64,000 bases of DNA. Origin: Arthrobacter_H sp030452125. Lineage in GTDB: Bacteria > Actinomycetota > Actinomycetes > Actinomycetales > Micrococcaceae. The notes beneath the pieces are model-generated. The model ran no database searches and was not told where the DNA came from. It saw only the letters and a program-made list of their open reading frames with translations. Below are positions 17,049-26,434 of the stretch, one piece after another. Location of the stretch: assembly GCA_052379645.1 (NCBI GenBank), contig JBQSYU010000008.1; one strand, 5' to 3'. The position numbers and the translations under genes are program-made. The stretch's first letter is position 1, and each line of letters begins with the position of its first letter.

Positions 17049-18041
17049 CTATCGTGTGAAACTGGTGGCGGCGAGCAGTTCGCGGACGACCCGGATCAGG
17101 TCCTTCGCGGTGGGCAGTGCCGCGCTTTCCAACGGCTTGGCATAGGGCAGCGGGATCTCGGCCGCCGCCACCCGGCGGACCGGGGCATCCAGGTAGTCGA
17201 AGGCCCCCTCCATGAGGGTGGCCGAGATCTCGGCTCCGATACCGTAGCTGAGGCAGTCGTCCTCGAGCACCACGGCCCGGCTGGTCTTGCGGACCGAGGC
17301 GCAGATGGTTTCCCGGTCCAGCGGCCGAAGGCTACGCAGATCCACCACTTCCAGCGAGATGCCTTCTTCTTCAAGCTGCCGGGCCACTTCCAAGGCCACG
17401 GTGGTGGCCCGCGAATAGGTGATGACGCTGAGGTGCTTGCCCTCCTTGGCAATGGAGGCCTTGCCGATCTCGGCGACCTGGTCGCCGTCGGGGACTTCTC
17501 CGCGGGTGTTGTAGAGCGCGAGGTTCTCCAGGAAGATCACCGGGTCGTCGTCGCGGATCGCCGCGATCAGCAGGGCCTTGGCGTCCGCAGGGGAGGAGGG
17601 GGCCACGACCTTGAGCCCGGGGATGTGGGCGTACCAGACCTCCAGGTTCTGGGAGTGGGTGGCCGCCAGCTGCTGGCCGCCCCCGCCGGGCATGCGGATG
17701 ACCATCGGCACCGAGCTCTGGCCGCCGAACATGCCATGGATCTTCGCGGCATGGTTCACGATCTGGTCGATGGCTATCAGCGAGAAGTTCAAGGTCATGA
17801 TCTCCACGACCGGACGCATCCCGAGCATCGCCGACCCCACGGCGGCGCCGACGAAACCCTCTTCGGCGATCGGGGTGTCCAGCACCCGGCGGGGCCCGAA
17901 TTCGTCCAGCAGCCCGGCGGTGATCTTATAGGAGCCTTCGAACAGGCCGATCTCCTCGCCGATGAGCAGGACGTTCTCGTCACGGCTCAACTCGGACCGC
18001 AGGGCGTCGTTCAGGGCCTGCCGGTACGTGGTGTCGGTCAT
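17049..18041 (-). CDS. 2-oxoacid (pyruvate/acetoin-type) dehydrogenase E1 component, beta subunit
   Basis: Forms the alpha2beta2 thiamine-diphosphate E1 with the upstream alpha subunit. Typical stretches are LLIGEEIGLFEGSYKITAGLLDEFG, RVLDTPIAEEGFVGAAVGSAMLG and LEVVDLRSLRPLDRETI. The start at ATG 18041 (MTDTTYRQAL) has an AAGGAG at 6-7 nt. An earlier in-frame ATG at 18065 overlaps the alpha stop but has a poorer ribosome site. Part of the CBS-E1alpha-E1beta-E2 operon. Confidence 0.9.
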   Translation of the reverse strand: MTDTTYRQALNDALRSELSRDENVLLIGEEIGLFEGSYKITAGLLDEFGPRRVLDTPIAEEGFVGAAVGSAMLGMRPVVEIMTLNFSLIAIDQIVNHAAKIHGMFGGQSSVPMVIRMPGGGGQQLAATHSQNLEVWYAHIPGLKVVAPSSPADAKALLIAAIRDDDPVIFLENLALYNTRGEVPDGDQVAEIGKASIAKEGKHLSVITYSRATTVALEVARQLEEEGISLEVVDLRSLRPLDRETICASVRKTSRAVVLEDDCLSYGIGAEISATLMEGAFDYLDAPVRRVAAAEIPLPYAKPLESAALPTAKDLIRVVRELLAATSFTR

Positions 18042-18061
18042 CTGGGCTCCTTCTTCGCCGG

Positions 18062-19120
18062 TCATGGCATACCGGTCACTGGGTGGCCGGGCAGGGTGTC
18101 GGGGGAATTGGGGACGGGGGTGGCGTAGGCGTAGTCGAAGAGCTGATCGGGGGTCGGATCCGGGCTGGCCTCGGCGAAGGCCACGGCGGCGTTGACCGCT
18201 TCACGGGATTCGGTGTCGATCTGTTGGGCCAGGGATTCCTCCAGCACCCCCGAATCCAGCAGCTGCTGGCGGAAGGCCGGGACCGGATCCGCGGCCTGGG
18301 CGTGCTCGACGTCCTCCCGGGAACGGTATTGGGCGGGATCGACCACCGAGTGTCCGCGCAGGCGTGAACTCATCAACTCCAGCAGGAAGGGCTGGCGTTC
18401 CCGGCGGGCCCGGTCCAGGGCCCGGGTGGCGGCGTCGTGGACGGCCACCACGTCGTTGCCATCGACCCGTTCACCGGGGATGCGGTAGGAGCAGCCGCGT
18501 TTATATAGTTCGGGTTCGCCGGCGGCGGCCTCGACCGTGGTGGCCATGCCCAACCCGTTGTTGATGATGACGTACACGATCGGCAGGTTCCAGACGGCCG
18601 CCAGGTTCAACGATTCATGGAAGGCACCGATGTTGGTGGTGCCGTCGCCCATCTGGCACATGACGGCTTCGGCCTCGGGCCCGGGGTCCCCCCGGTAGGT
18701 CAGTGCCAGTGCGGCCCCGGTGGCGGGAGGAAGTTGTCCGCCCACGATGCCGTAGCCGCCGAGCATGCGGGTTTCGGTGTCGAACATGTGCATGGAACCG
18801 CCGCGGCCCTTGGAGACCCCGGTGCTCTTGCCGAATAGTTCGGCCATGACCGCCCCGGTGCTCATTCCACGGGCCAGGGCATAGCCGTGGTCGCGGTAGT
18901 TGGTGAAGAGGTAGTCCCGGGGTTGCAGCGCGGTCATCAGTCCCACGACGCTGGCTTCCTCACCGAGGTTGAGGTGGCAGTACCCGCCGATCTTCGCCCG
19001 CTTGTACATCTGGTCGGCCGTCAACTCGAATCTGCGGATCAGTGCCATCTGCCGGTAGTACCCGATCAGTGTCTGCGCGTCCTCCTGCCCGGCAGTACGC
19101 TGTTCCTTCCGATCAACCAT
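18062..19120 (-). CDS. 2-oxoacid (pyruvate/acetoin-type) dehydrogenase E1 component, alpha subunit
   Basis: Carries the thiamine-diphosphate motif GDG followed by NN (QMGDGTTNIGAFHESLN, then YVIINN). KGRGGSMHMFD and the HSVVDPAQYRS loop are typical of acetoin/pyruvate E1 alpha subunits. It decarboxylates the 2-oxoacid and acylates the E2 lipoyl group. Two tandem ATGs (19123, 19120) follow a GGAGG; the second has the better spacing. The upstream CBS gene ends 49 bp before it. Confidence 0.9.
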   Translation of the reverse strand: MVDRKEQRTAGQEDAQTLIGYYRQMALIRRFELTADQMYKRAKIGGYCHLNLGEEASVVGLMTALQPRDYLFTNYRDHGYALARGMSTGAVMAELFGKSTGVSKGRGGSMHMFDTETRMLGGYGIVGGQLPPATGAALALTYRGDPGPEAEAVMCQMGDGTTNIGAFHESLNLAAVWNLPIVYVIINNGLGMATTVEAAAGEPELYKRGCSYRIPGERVDGNDVVAVHDAATRALDRARRERQPFLLELMSSRLRGHSVVDPAQYRSREDVEHAQAADPVPAFRQQLLDSGVLEESLAQQIDTESREAVNAAVAFAEASPDPTPDQLFDYAYATPVPNSPDTLPGHPVTGMP

Positions 19121-19169
19121 CATGTTCCTCCGTTGCTGGACTGCCTCCGTACCGTTGCCCCCGGGGCGG

Positions 19170-19709
19170 TCAGGGGCCGGGGAGCTGTTCCTGAAGCCTG
19201 AAGATGCCGGTGCCCCCGCAGGTGGGGCAGTTCTCGGGCGGTTCCATCCCCCGGGCCGGTTCGCCGCAGGTTCCACACGCCCATTCGGTGGTCAGCAGTG
19301 CCACGACGTCGCGGCGGCTGACGATTCCGGCCAGGACGCCGGTGTCCATGACGGGAAGGCGACGCATCCGCTGATCCACCAGCAGGGCCCGGATATCGGA
19401 GATCGGGGTGTCCACGGACACGCTGATGACCCCCGGGCTCATCACTTCGGAGGCGGTGGTCCCGGTCTTGGCGAGCACATCGTATTCGCTGACCAGCCCC
19501 AGCACATGCCCGGACTCCTCCACGACGGGCAGGGCGCTGATGCGGTGCCTGCCCAGCAGTGCGGCGATCTGATCGACGGGGGTGCCGGGGGAGACCGTGA
19601 CCACGGGGGTGCTCATGATGTCTGCGGCCGTGGTCGGGATTCGTGCCCCGGCCGGGTCAAGATGCTCGGAAGCATCCCGGGAAACGCCTGTGCCGGTAGG
19701 TTCGCTCAT
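19170..19709 (-). CDS. tandem CBS-domain protein with C-terminal zinc ribbon
   Basis: A 179-residue protein. Two CBS motifs (AADIMSTPVVTVSPGTPVDQIAALL and ASEVMSPGVISVSVDTPISDIRALL) form one Bateman module, which usually binds adenine nucleotides or S-adenosyl compounds. A C-terminal rubredoxin-like zinc ribbon follows (CGTCGEP, CPTCGG). It directly precedes the E1 alpha gene on the same strand with 49 bp between, so it may sense energy state for the dehydrogenase complex. That role is inference. Confidence 0.8.
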   Translation of the reverse strand: MSEPTGTGVSRDASEHLDPAGARIPTTAADIMSTPVVTVSPGTPVDQIAALLGRHRISALPVVEESGHVLGLVSEYDVLAKTGTTASEVMSPGVISVSVDTPISDIRALLVDQRMRRLPVMDTGVLAGIVSRRDVVALLTTEWACGTCGEPARGMEPPENCPTCGGTGIFRLQEQLPGP

Positions 19710-19859
19710 ACCCTCAGTGTGCCCCCACCGGCCGAGACTGGCCAGCAATGGTGACGGACAGACCACCGACGACGCAGAAACCCGCCACGAGTCCTGCTGC
19801 CCGGCGGCCCTGGATCCACGGTCGACGGCCCCCTGGTCCCACCTGTCGGTGGCGCTCGA

Positions 19860-19865
19860 TAGTGT
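19860..19865 (+). promoter_or_regulatory. -10 box of leaderless promoter for sbcDC
   Basis: TAGTGT, 6 nt before ATG 19872. Confidence 0.4.
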
Positions 19866-19871
19866 GGGGCC

Positions 19872-21038
19872 ATGCGGATTCTGCACACCTCCGACTGGCA
19901 TCTGGGCCGGTCCTTCCATGGCGCCGGGCTCCTGGAGGCCCAACGCGGTTTCGTCGAGGCCCTGCTCGAGACGGTGAAGACCGAACGGGTCGACGTCGTC
20001 CTGATCGCCGGGGACATCTACGACCGGGCCCTGCCCGCGGTCGATGCGGTCACCGTGTTCGACGACGCCGTCTTCCGGCTGCGCGAGGCCGGGGCCACCG
20101 TCGTGGCCACCAGCGGCAACCACGATTCGGCCCTGCGGCTGGGGTTCGGCTCCCGTCTGCTCGGGCACGCTGGGCTGCACCTGCGCACCCGTCCGGCGGA
20201 ACTGGATACCCCGGCCCTGGTCGAAGCCGAGGATTTCACCTTGGCCATCTACGGGCTGCCCTATCTTGAACCACGGATGGTCGCGGCGCAGTTCGGGGTC
20301 GAGAAGCCAGGACACCAACCGGTGGTCCGGGCGGCCATGGATCGGGTCCGCGCCGATCTGGCCACCCGACGGGCCGGGACCAAGAAACCCATCCGCTCCA
20401 TCGTCATGGCCCACGTCTTCGCCGCCAACGGCCAAGCCAGCGACTCCGAACGGGAACTGAGCATCGGGGGACTGGACATCGTGCCCACCGAGGAATTCTA
20501 CGGTCTGGACTACGCAGCCCTGGGGCACCTGCACGGCCGGCAGCGCCTGGCCGAGACCATCCGATATTCGGGGTCGCCGATCGCCTACTCCTTCTCCGAA
20601 GCGACCCACCGCAAGGGGGCCTGGCTACTGGACGTAGACGCCGAGGGCATCTCCTCCGTCGAGGCCGTGGACTGGCCCGCCGCCACCGAACTGCGCGTCC
20701 TGCGCGGTCCCCTCGAGGAGCTCCTCGCCGACCCCGGGCTGGCAGGAGCCGAAGCCGCCTGGTGCCAAGTGACGCTGACCGACCGCGACCGGCCCTCCCA
20801 GGCGATGGAACGGCTGCGCGGCCGCTTCCCGGGCACCCTGGTCCTGAACTTCGAGCCCGAAGGCCGTCCGGCAGAGGTCGACCGCAGCTACCGGGACCGG
20901 TTGGCGGCAGCCGAGAGCCCATTGGAGGTCTGCACGGGATTCATCGACCACGTCCGCCAACGCCCCCCGTCGGAGCCCGAGGCCGCCTTGTTGGGCCGGA
21001 TCCTCGAGCAGGCCACCAGCGGGCAGGTGGAACGATGA
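19872..21038 (+). CDS. sbcD: exonuclease SbcCD, nuclease subunit SbcD
   Basis: Mre11-type calcineurin-like nuclease, 388 aa. Metal-binding motifs are visible in order: HTSDWHLGRSF, LIAGDIYDRALP, TSGNHDSALRLGFGS, IVMAHVFAANG and LGHLHGRQ. With SbcC it cleaves hairpins and protein-blocked DNA ends. Its stop overlaps the sbcC start (ATGA), giving coupled translation. Confidence 0.94.
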   Translation: MRILHTSDWHLGRSFHGAGLLEAQRGFVEALLETVKTERVDVVLIAGDIYDRALPAVDAVTVFDDAVFRLREAGATVVATSGNHDSALRLGFGSRLLGHAGLHLRTRPAELDTPALVEAEDFTLAIYGLPYLEPRMVAAQFGVEKPGHQPVVRAAMDRVRADLATRRAGTKKPIRSIVMAHVFAANGQASDSERELSIGGLDIVPTEEFYGLDYAALGHLHGRQRLAETIRYSGSPIAYSFSEATHRKGAWLLDVDAEGISSVEAVDWPAATELRVLRGPLEELLADPGLAGAEAAWCQVTLTDRDRPSQAMERLRGRFPGTLVLNFEPEGRPAEVDRSYRDRLAAAESPLEVCTGFIDHVRQRPPSEPEAALLGRILEQATSGQVER

Positions 21039-24000
21039 GGGTCCACCACCTGCAGATCGCCGCCTTCGGTCCATTCGCCGCCCGGCAGGACATCGACTTC
21101 GACGAACTCTCCGCCGCCGGGCTGTTCCTGCTCAACGGGGAAACCGGTGCCGGCAAGACCAGCATCCTCGACGCCATCTGTTATGCCCTCTACGCAGGGC
21201 TTCCCGGGGCGAGGGAGGGGACGAAATCGTTGCGTAGCGACCATGCGGGACCGGCGGATGAGCCGGAGGTCGTCCTGGAGTTCAGCACCGGGGGACGCCG
21301 ATTCGAGGTCCGAAGATCACCGGCCTGGCAACGTCCTTCCAAACGCGGGGCCGGCCGGACGACGACGGCCCAGGCACAGAGTCGGTTGCGTGAACTCGTG
21401 GAGGGTCAGTGGCAGGAGATCTCCACCCGCAACGATGAGGTCGCCGCCGAATTGCGGGGGGTCATCGGCCTGGGCAAGGACGAATTCACCCGGGTCGCCA
21501 TGCTGCCCCAAGGGGCGTTCGCCGCCTTCCTCCGGGCCAAGGACAAGGAACGCGAGGAACTACTCAAGACACTGTTCGACACCCGGCTCTACGGAAGTGT
21601 CGAGACACTGCTGGCCGAGGAACTCACCACGGCCAGAACGGCGGCCGAGGAAGCCGAACGCGCCCGGGGGGAAGCCGTCGGCCAACTGATCGAAGACGCC
21701 ACCGCCTCCCTGACCACAGAGGAGGGGGAATCCCCGTTCGACCGGGACCCCGACGATCCCGAGGCGGCAGACGGGGACCGGCCGGCGCCACAGGAACTGC
21801 CCAGTGCCGAACTACTGGCACTGCTGGAGGCGCGGCTGGACGAACACACGGCACGGCTGGACGCCGAACGAACGGCGGCGGATGCCGCCGCGACGCAGGC
21901 CAGGAACACCGCAACCGAGCTCGCCGAAGCCGGGGAACGCCACCGGGCGCTGGCCGAACTGGAGCGGTTGCGTGCCGCGCATGCCGAACGCAGCGGGCAG
22001 GTGGCCGCCCTGGCCGCCACGGTGGCATTGGATGAGCGGGCTGCGGCATTGCAGCCCACCCAGACGGCACGACGCCGGGCGGAACAGGCCGTCCAGGACG
22101 CGGAGCAGACCTTGGAATCGGCCCAGACAGCCGCCGGCGAGGGACTGGCCGGCAGCTACCTCGCCGCGGCGACGGGCCAGGACACCGGAGCGGGACCGGA
22201 ATCCGAGGGCCGGGCCGCGGAGCCCGGGGCCACGGAACTCTCCCGTCAGGCCGCCGAAGCGGCTGCGCAGGTCACCGGCGATGCCGCGGTGCTGGAAGCG
22301 GCCCTGCCCGAGGAGAGGGAGCTGGACGAGAAGGAAGCCGAATTGGCGGCCGCCCGCGCCGACCACCAACGACGGACGGCGACCCAGGCCGAAGCACTGG
22401 GCGAACTGGAGAAGCTCGGTGCCTCGTTGCCGGGGCTGCGGGAACGGGCCGGCGCCCTGTCCGGGACCGCCGATGCCCTGCCGGCGTTGACGGCTACCCG
22501 CGATCGGGCCGCCGAGCAGGTCGCCGCGGTCACGGCCCGCCACGCCGCCGACACCGAAGCAACCCGGGCCCACACCGTGTGGGCCCGGGCCAAGGACGGA
22601 CAACTATCCGCCCGGGAACGACTGCTCGACCTCGGGCGGACCCGACTGGCCCAGGCGGCCGCGGCATTGGCCCGGGAACTGGTGGCCGGACAGGCCTGCC
22701 TGGTCTGCGGCTCGGCCGAGCACCCCAACCCCGCCACGGTGGAGGACGGCGAACTCGTCGAGGAGGAGGACGAGGACGATGCCCGACGGCTGGCCGCCGA
22801 AGCCGATGCCGCCGAAGCCACCGCCGCCTCCGGGCTCCACGCAGCCCGCGAGGCCGCCTCCCGGGCGGCGGGACAGGCCGGGGAATCCACGACGGAGCAG
22901 GCGGAACAAGCCCTGGCCGACGCCGAGAAGGCATTGGCCGAGGCGACCGAATCCGCCGCACAGGCCCAACGCTCCCGGACGGCCCTGGAGGAGGCGACCG
23001 GGGAATTCGAGCGCCTGCGCGCGAGCACCACGGCCGAGGCCACGGCGCTGAGCGTCCTGGAAGGAACCGTCGACCAACTGGGCCAACGGATCACCACCGT
23101 GGACTCCCGGCTGAAGCGGTTGCGCGGCGACGAGGAATCCCTGCAGGCCCGCCACCGGTTGCTGTTGGAAGCACGCCGGGTGCTGGAGGACCTGGCCCGG
23201 GCGGCGCGTGGGCTCGAGACGGCCCGGCGCGGCCTGGCAACAGCCACCGAGAGCTGGCAGACCGAACGCCGGGAGGCCGGATTCGACGATGACACCAGCT
23301 GGGCCGCGGCACTGCTCGAACCGCACGCCAGGACCAGCGCCCAGGCAGGGATCGCCGACCACACCGCCGAGGGGGTGCGGATCGAGACCTTGGCCGGAAC
23401 CGTCGCGGTCGCCCGGGCCAGGACCGAGGTCGAGGCGGGCTTCGAGGTCCCGGGCCAGCAGGAACTGGAGGCCGCCGCGGCTGCCGCCGCCGCCACCGCG
23501 ACGTCGCGCGATACCGTGCTCCAACGAGATGCCGTCCTGCGCGCCTATGCCGGACGGTTCGAACGACGCAGTGAACGGCTCCGCGGGCTGGAAACCAGCC
23601 AAGGGGCCGTGCTGGAGCGCTACGAGCGGGTGAAATCCTTGGCCGATATCGCCCGGGGGATGGGGGAGAACCGGTTCAAGATGACCCTGTCCACCTACGT
23701 CCTGGCCGCCCGGCTGGAGGCCGTGGCAGCCGCCGCCACCGAACGGCTGCTGGTCATGAGCGCCGAACGCTATTCACTGGTCCACGACGACAGCCCCAAG
23801 GGCAACGCCAAATCCGGGCTGGGGCTCCATGTGCTCGACGCCTGGACCGGCCAGCGTCGGGACACCCAGACGCTCTCCGGAGGCGAGTCCTTCATGGCCT
23901 CCTTGGCGTTGGCCCTGGGGCTGGCCGATGTCATCCAACAACAGTCGGGAGGCATCGACATCGAGACCCTCTTCGTCGACGAAGGCTTCGGTTCCCTCGA

Positions 24001-24178
24001 CGAAGGGGCGTTGGAAACGGTCATGGATGCCCTCGACGGGCTGCGCCGCGGGGGCCGCGTCGTCGGCCTGGTCAGCCATGTCGCCGAGATGAAGCAACGC
24101 ATCCCGGCCCAGTTGAGGGTCCGCAAGGAGCGCACCGGATCCACGGCCGAAGTGGTCATGGCCGACACGGTAGAATAG
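21035..24178 (+). CDS. sbcC: exonuclease SbcCD, ATPase subunit SbcC
   Basis: Rad50-type SMC ATPase of 1047 aa. Walker A is GETGAGKT (35-42) and the Q-loop region LPQGAFAAFLRAKDKEREELLKTLFDT follows. Long Ala/Glu/Arg-rich coiled coils flank a zinc hook, Cys555-Leu-Val-Cys558, in the middle. The C-terminal head has the signature LSGGESFMASLALALGLADVI and Walker B LFVDEGFGSLDEG. It partners with SbcD in DNA end processing. Frames open upstream overlap sbcD; ATG 21035 is the conserved start (MRVHHLQIAAFGPFA). Confidence 0.95.
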   Translation: MRVHHLQIAAFGPFAARQDIDFDELSAAGLFLLNGETGAGKTSILDAICYALYAGLPGAREGTKSLRSDHAGPADEPEVVLEFSTGGRRFEVRRSPAWQRPSKRGAGRTTTAQAQSRLRELVEGQWQEISTRNDEVAAELRGVIGLGKDEFTRVAMLPQGAFAAFLRAKDKEREELLKTLFDTRLYGSVETLLAEELTTARTAAEEAERARGEAVGQLIEDATASLTTEEGESPFDRDPDDPEAADGDRPAPQELPSAELLALLEARLDEHTARLDAERTAADAAATQARNTATELAEAGERHRALAELERLRAAHAERSGQVAALAATVALDERAAALQPTQTARRRAEQAVQDAEQTLESAQTAAGEGLAGSYLAAATGQDTGAGPESEGRAAEPGATELSRQAAEAAAQVTGDAAVLEAALPEERELDEKEAELAAARADHQRRTATQAEALGELEKLGASLPGLRERAGALSGTADALPALTATRDRAAEQVAAVTARHAADTEATRAHTVWARAKDGQLSARERLLDLGRTRLAQAAAALARELVAGQACLVCGSAEHPNPATVEDGELVEEEDEDDARRLAAEADAAEATAASGLHAAREAASRAAGQAGESTTEQAEQALADAEKALAEATESAAQAQRSRTALEEATGEFERLRASTTAEATALSVLEGTVDQLGQRITTVDSRLKRLRGDEESLQARHRLLLEARRVLEDLARAARGLETARRGLATATESWQTERREAGFDDDTSWAAALLEPHARTSAQAGIADHTAEGVRIETLAGTVAVARARTEVEAGFEVPGQQELEAAAAAAAATATSRDTVLQRDAVLRAYAGRFERRSERLRGLETSQGAVLERYERVKSLADIARGMGENRFKMTLSTYVLAARLEAVAAAATERLLVMSAERYSLVHDDSPKGNAKSGLGLHVLDAWTGQRRDTQTLSGGESFMASLALALGLADVIQQQSGGIDIETLFVDEGFGSLDEGALETVMDALDGLRRGGRVVGLVSHVAEMKQRIPAQLRVRKERTGSTAEVVMADTVE

Positions 24179-24235
24179 GAAACGCACAGGGTAGGGCGCT
24201 CCGGGTGGCTGGGACGGGCGCACCTTGAAGGACCC

Positions 24236-25534
24236 GTGAAACACATGAACACCGATCCCTCGGCGCCCGCCACGGGCACACCCCCCGAGAACGCAATCAC
24301 CGGTTCCGGCGGCAGCTTCCGCAGCTTGCTGGAACTGGCAGGCCCGGGATTCTTCCCGCTTGCCTTCTTCGCCCGGCTGCCGTTGGCCATGCTCACCATC
24401 GGCACCCTGACACTGATCAGCACCGCGACCGGCTCCTATGCCAGCGGCGGGGTCGCCGCCGGAGCGGTGGGGGTGGGCTCGGCCATCGGCGCGCCGATGA
24501 TCGGCTACGCCGCCGACCGGTGGGGCCAGCGTCGGGTCCTGGTGCCGGCGGCCCTGCTGCACGCGGTCGTGGTCTCCGCGCTGATCCTTACCGGCCTGGG
24601 GGTCATCGAATCCGGGTCACCGCTGCTGGTCATCATCATCTCCTTCGTCGCCGGGGCGAGTTGCCCCCAGGTCGGCCCGCTGGCCCGGGTGCGCTGGATG
24701 GCCCTGACCCAGGGGCGCTCCCGTGGCCGGCGCGAACTCGAAACCGCACTGAGCTATGAAAGCACCGTGGACGAACTGACCTTCGTCATGGGGCCGGCGT
24801 TGGTCGGTGTGCTGGCGTCGCTCGTGGCCCCCTGGCTCCCGCTGGCCCTGGCCGCCCTGCTGACCGCGGCCCTGGTTCCGGCCTTTGCGGTCCACCCCAC
24901 GGCCAACGCCATTGAACTCCAGCAGCCCGGCGCCGAGCCGGTCCCCGGATCCGGGTGGATCACCGCCCGGGTGGTGCGCGTCGGACTCTGCGTACTGGGC
25001 ATGACCGGGATGGGCACCCTCTTCGGTTCCGTCTCGGCCGGCGCCGTGTCCTATGCGGGACTCTTCGGCAATGCCAGTGCCGGAGGCCTGCTGTATGCCG
25101 CCCTGGGGCTGACCTCGGCCGTCGCCGCCCTCTCCGTCTCGCTCTGGCCCCGTGGCTGGGCGCAGCCGGTGCGCTGGGCGGTATGCGCCGCGCTGCTGAT
25201 CCCGTTGGCCCTGCTGCTGCAGGTGCCCCAGACGATCGGGACGATGGTGGTGTTCCTGTTGCTGATCGGCCTGCCGATCGGGCCGATCCTGGTCACGATC
25301 TTCACCGTCGGGGGAGACGTGGCACCGATCGGAAGGATGGGCACCGTCATGACGATGCTCGCCAGCGGGATCGTCGTGGGCACCGCCATCGGCAATGGTT
25401 TCGCCGGGGTCCTGGCCGATGTGGTGGGGCCCCAGGGGGCGTTCCTGGTGGCCGCTGCCGCCGCGATCGTCCTCTTCCTCTCCGGGGTGGGAACCTACGC
25501 CCTGGGGCGGGTGCCGCGCACCGAAGGCGCCTGA
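24236..25534 (+). CDS. MFS transporter, probable exporter
   Basis: A 432-residue major facilitator protein with 12 likely membrane helices. The loop 2-3 motif is YAADRWGQRRVLV, close to the family's GxxxDRxGRR pattern. The second half is glycine- and alanine-rich (IVVGTAIGNGFAGVLADVVGPQGAF). No substrate can be assigned. GTG 24236 is supported by AAGGA 5 nt upstream, and ATG 24245 is the alternative. It follows sbcC by 57 bp. Confidence 0.8.
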   Translation: MKHMNTDPSAPATGTPPENAITGSGGSFRSLLELAGPGFFPLAFFARLPLAMLTIGTLTLISTATGSYASGGVAAGAVGVGSAIGAPMIGYAADRWGQRRVLVPAALLHAVVVSALILTGLGVIESGSPLLVIIISFVAGASCPQVGPLARVRWMALTQGRSRGRRELETALSYESTVDELTFVMGPALVGVLASLVAPWLPLALAALLTAALVPAFAVHPTANAIELQQPGAEPVPGSGWITARVVRVGLCVLGMTGMGTLFGSVSAGAVSYAGLFGNASAGGLLYAALGLTSAVAALSVSLWPRGWAQPVRWAVCAALLIPLALLLQVPQTIGTMVVFLLLIGLPIGPILVTIFTVGGDVAPIGRMGTVMTMLASGIVVGTAIGNGFAGVLADVVGPQGAFLVAAAAAIVLFLSGVGTYALGRVPRTEGA

Positions 25535-25554
25535 CCGGCCCAGGCCCGGGGGAG

Positions 25555-26274
25555 CTATGCGCCCAGGGCGACCTCGACGGAGGCCGCGGCCGCGGCCACG
25601 CGTCGGCCCAGGGCATCGGCGTGGACGTCGTGGGCTGCCGTGGCATAGACGACCGCCACCGCCGCCGGGGTCTGGCCGGGGACCTGGAGGGCGGCGGCGA
25701 TCGAGGAGACCCCGGGGATGACTTCATCCAGGCTCGTGGCATAGCCGTCCGTCCTTGCCTGCTCCGCGGCGGCGCGCCAGGGATGTTTCGGGGCGACCTC
25801 CTCCCAGCCGGTGCGTGAATAGGCGGACTGGATCGCGATGCCCGGGGCCCCGTGGGTCAACGGGTGCCGGGAGCCGGGGCGCTGCATGACGGTGGCGGTG
25901 CTGTGCCGGGGTTCGACGGAGACCAGGGTGATGCAGTCCTCGTGGTCCCAGACGGCCAAAAACGCCGTCATTCCCAGCTCGTTGGCCAACGCGGTCAGCT
26001 CCGGCAGGGCGGCGCTTTGCAGATCGCGTTGGACCCCCCGGGCCAAGGAGGCCAGACCCGGGGCGCCTTCGAGGCGTCCGGTGTTGTCCCGACGGACCAG
26101 GGCATGGTCCTCCAGGGTGCGCAGGATCCGGTAGGCGATGGAGCGGTGGACGCCCAGCTCGTCGGCGAGCTCGGCGATCGTGGGAGGCTCTGGCCGGTCG
26201 GTGATGATCTCCAGGGCGCGGAGCCCCCGGGACAGGGTCTGCGCAGGGGAGCCGGCCGGGGGGTTCTGGGACAC
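25555..26274 (-). CDS. IclR-family transcriptional regulator
   Basis: N-terminal winged helix (SRGLRALEIITDRPEPPTIAELADELGVHRSIAYRILRTLEDHALVRR) followed by an IclR effector domain (ITLVSVEPRHSTATVMQRPGSRHPLTHGAPGIAIQSA). It probably senses a small aromatic or acidic metabolite. GTG 26274 (VSQNPPAGS) has a plausible AAAGGCGG site; an ATG at 26358 would lie inside the IclR-type boxes of the promoter, which argues against it. Divergent from the flavin reductase gene, its most likely target. Confidence 0.85.
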   Translation of the reverse strand: MSQNPPAGSPAQTLSRGLRALEIITDRPEPPTIAELADELGVHRSIAYRILRTLEDHALVRRDNTGRLEGAPGLASLARGVQRDLQSAALPELTALANELGMTAFLAVWDHEDCITLVSVEPRHSTATVMQRPGSRHPLTHGAPGIAIQSAYSRTGWEEVAPKHPWRAAAEQARTDGYATSLDEVIPGVSSIAAALQVPGQTPAAVAVVYATAAHDVHADALGRRVAAAAASVEVALGA

Positions 26275-26341
26275 GGGGACCGCCTTTGCCTTGAGGACCG
26301 GGGTGTGGGCTCTTGTGCCCTGCAGGACCCCGGGATACGTT

Positions 26342-26372
26342 TGGAATAGTTCCCTCATGGAACCAGAAGTTC
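26342..26372. promoter_or_regulatory. cluster of IclR-type inverted repeats
   Basis: TGGAATAGTTCC (26342-26353) is close to the classical IclR box (TGGAAAtnaTTTCCA, from memory). It is followed by GTTCC-CTCAT-GGAAC (26349-26363) and GAAC-CAGAA-GTTC (26360-26372). The half-sites alternate across the divergent iclR/flavin reductase promoter. Confidence 0.55.
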
Positions 26373-26434
26373 GAATATAGAATACCGGTGGTCGTGAAGG
26401 CAAGACGCCGATCGTCGGTGACGGAGGATCGAGC

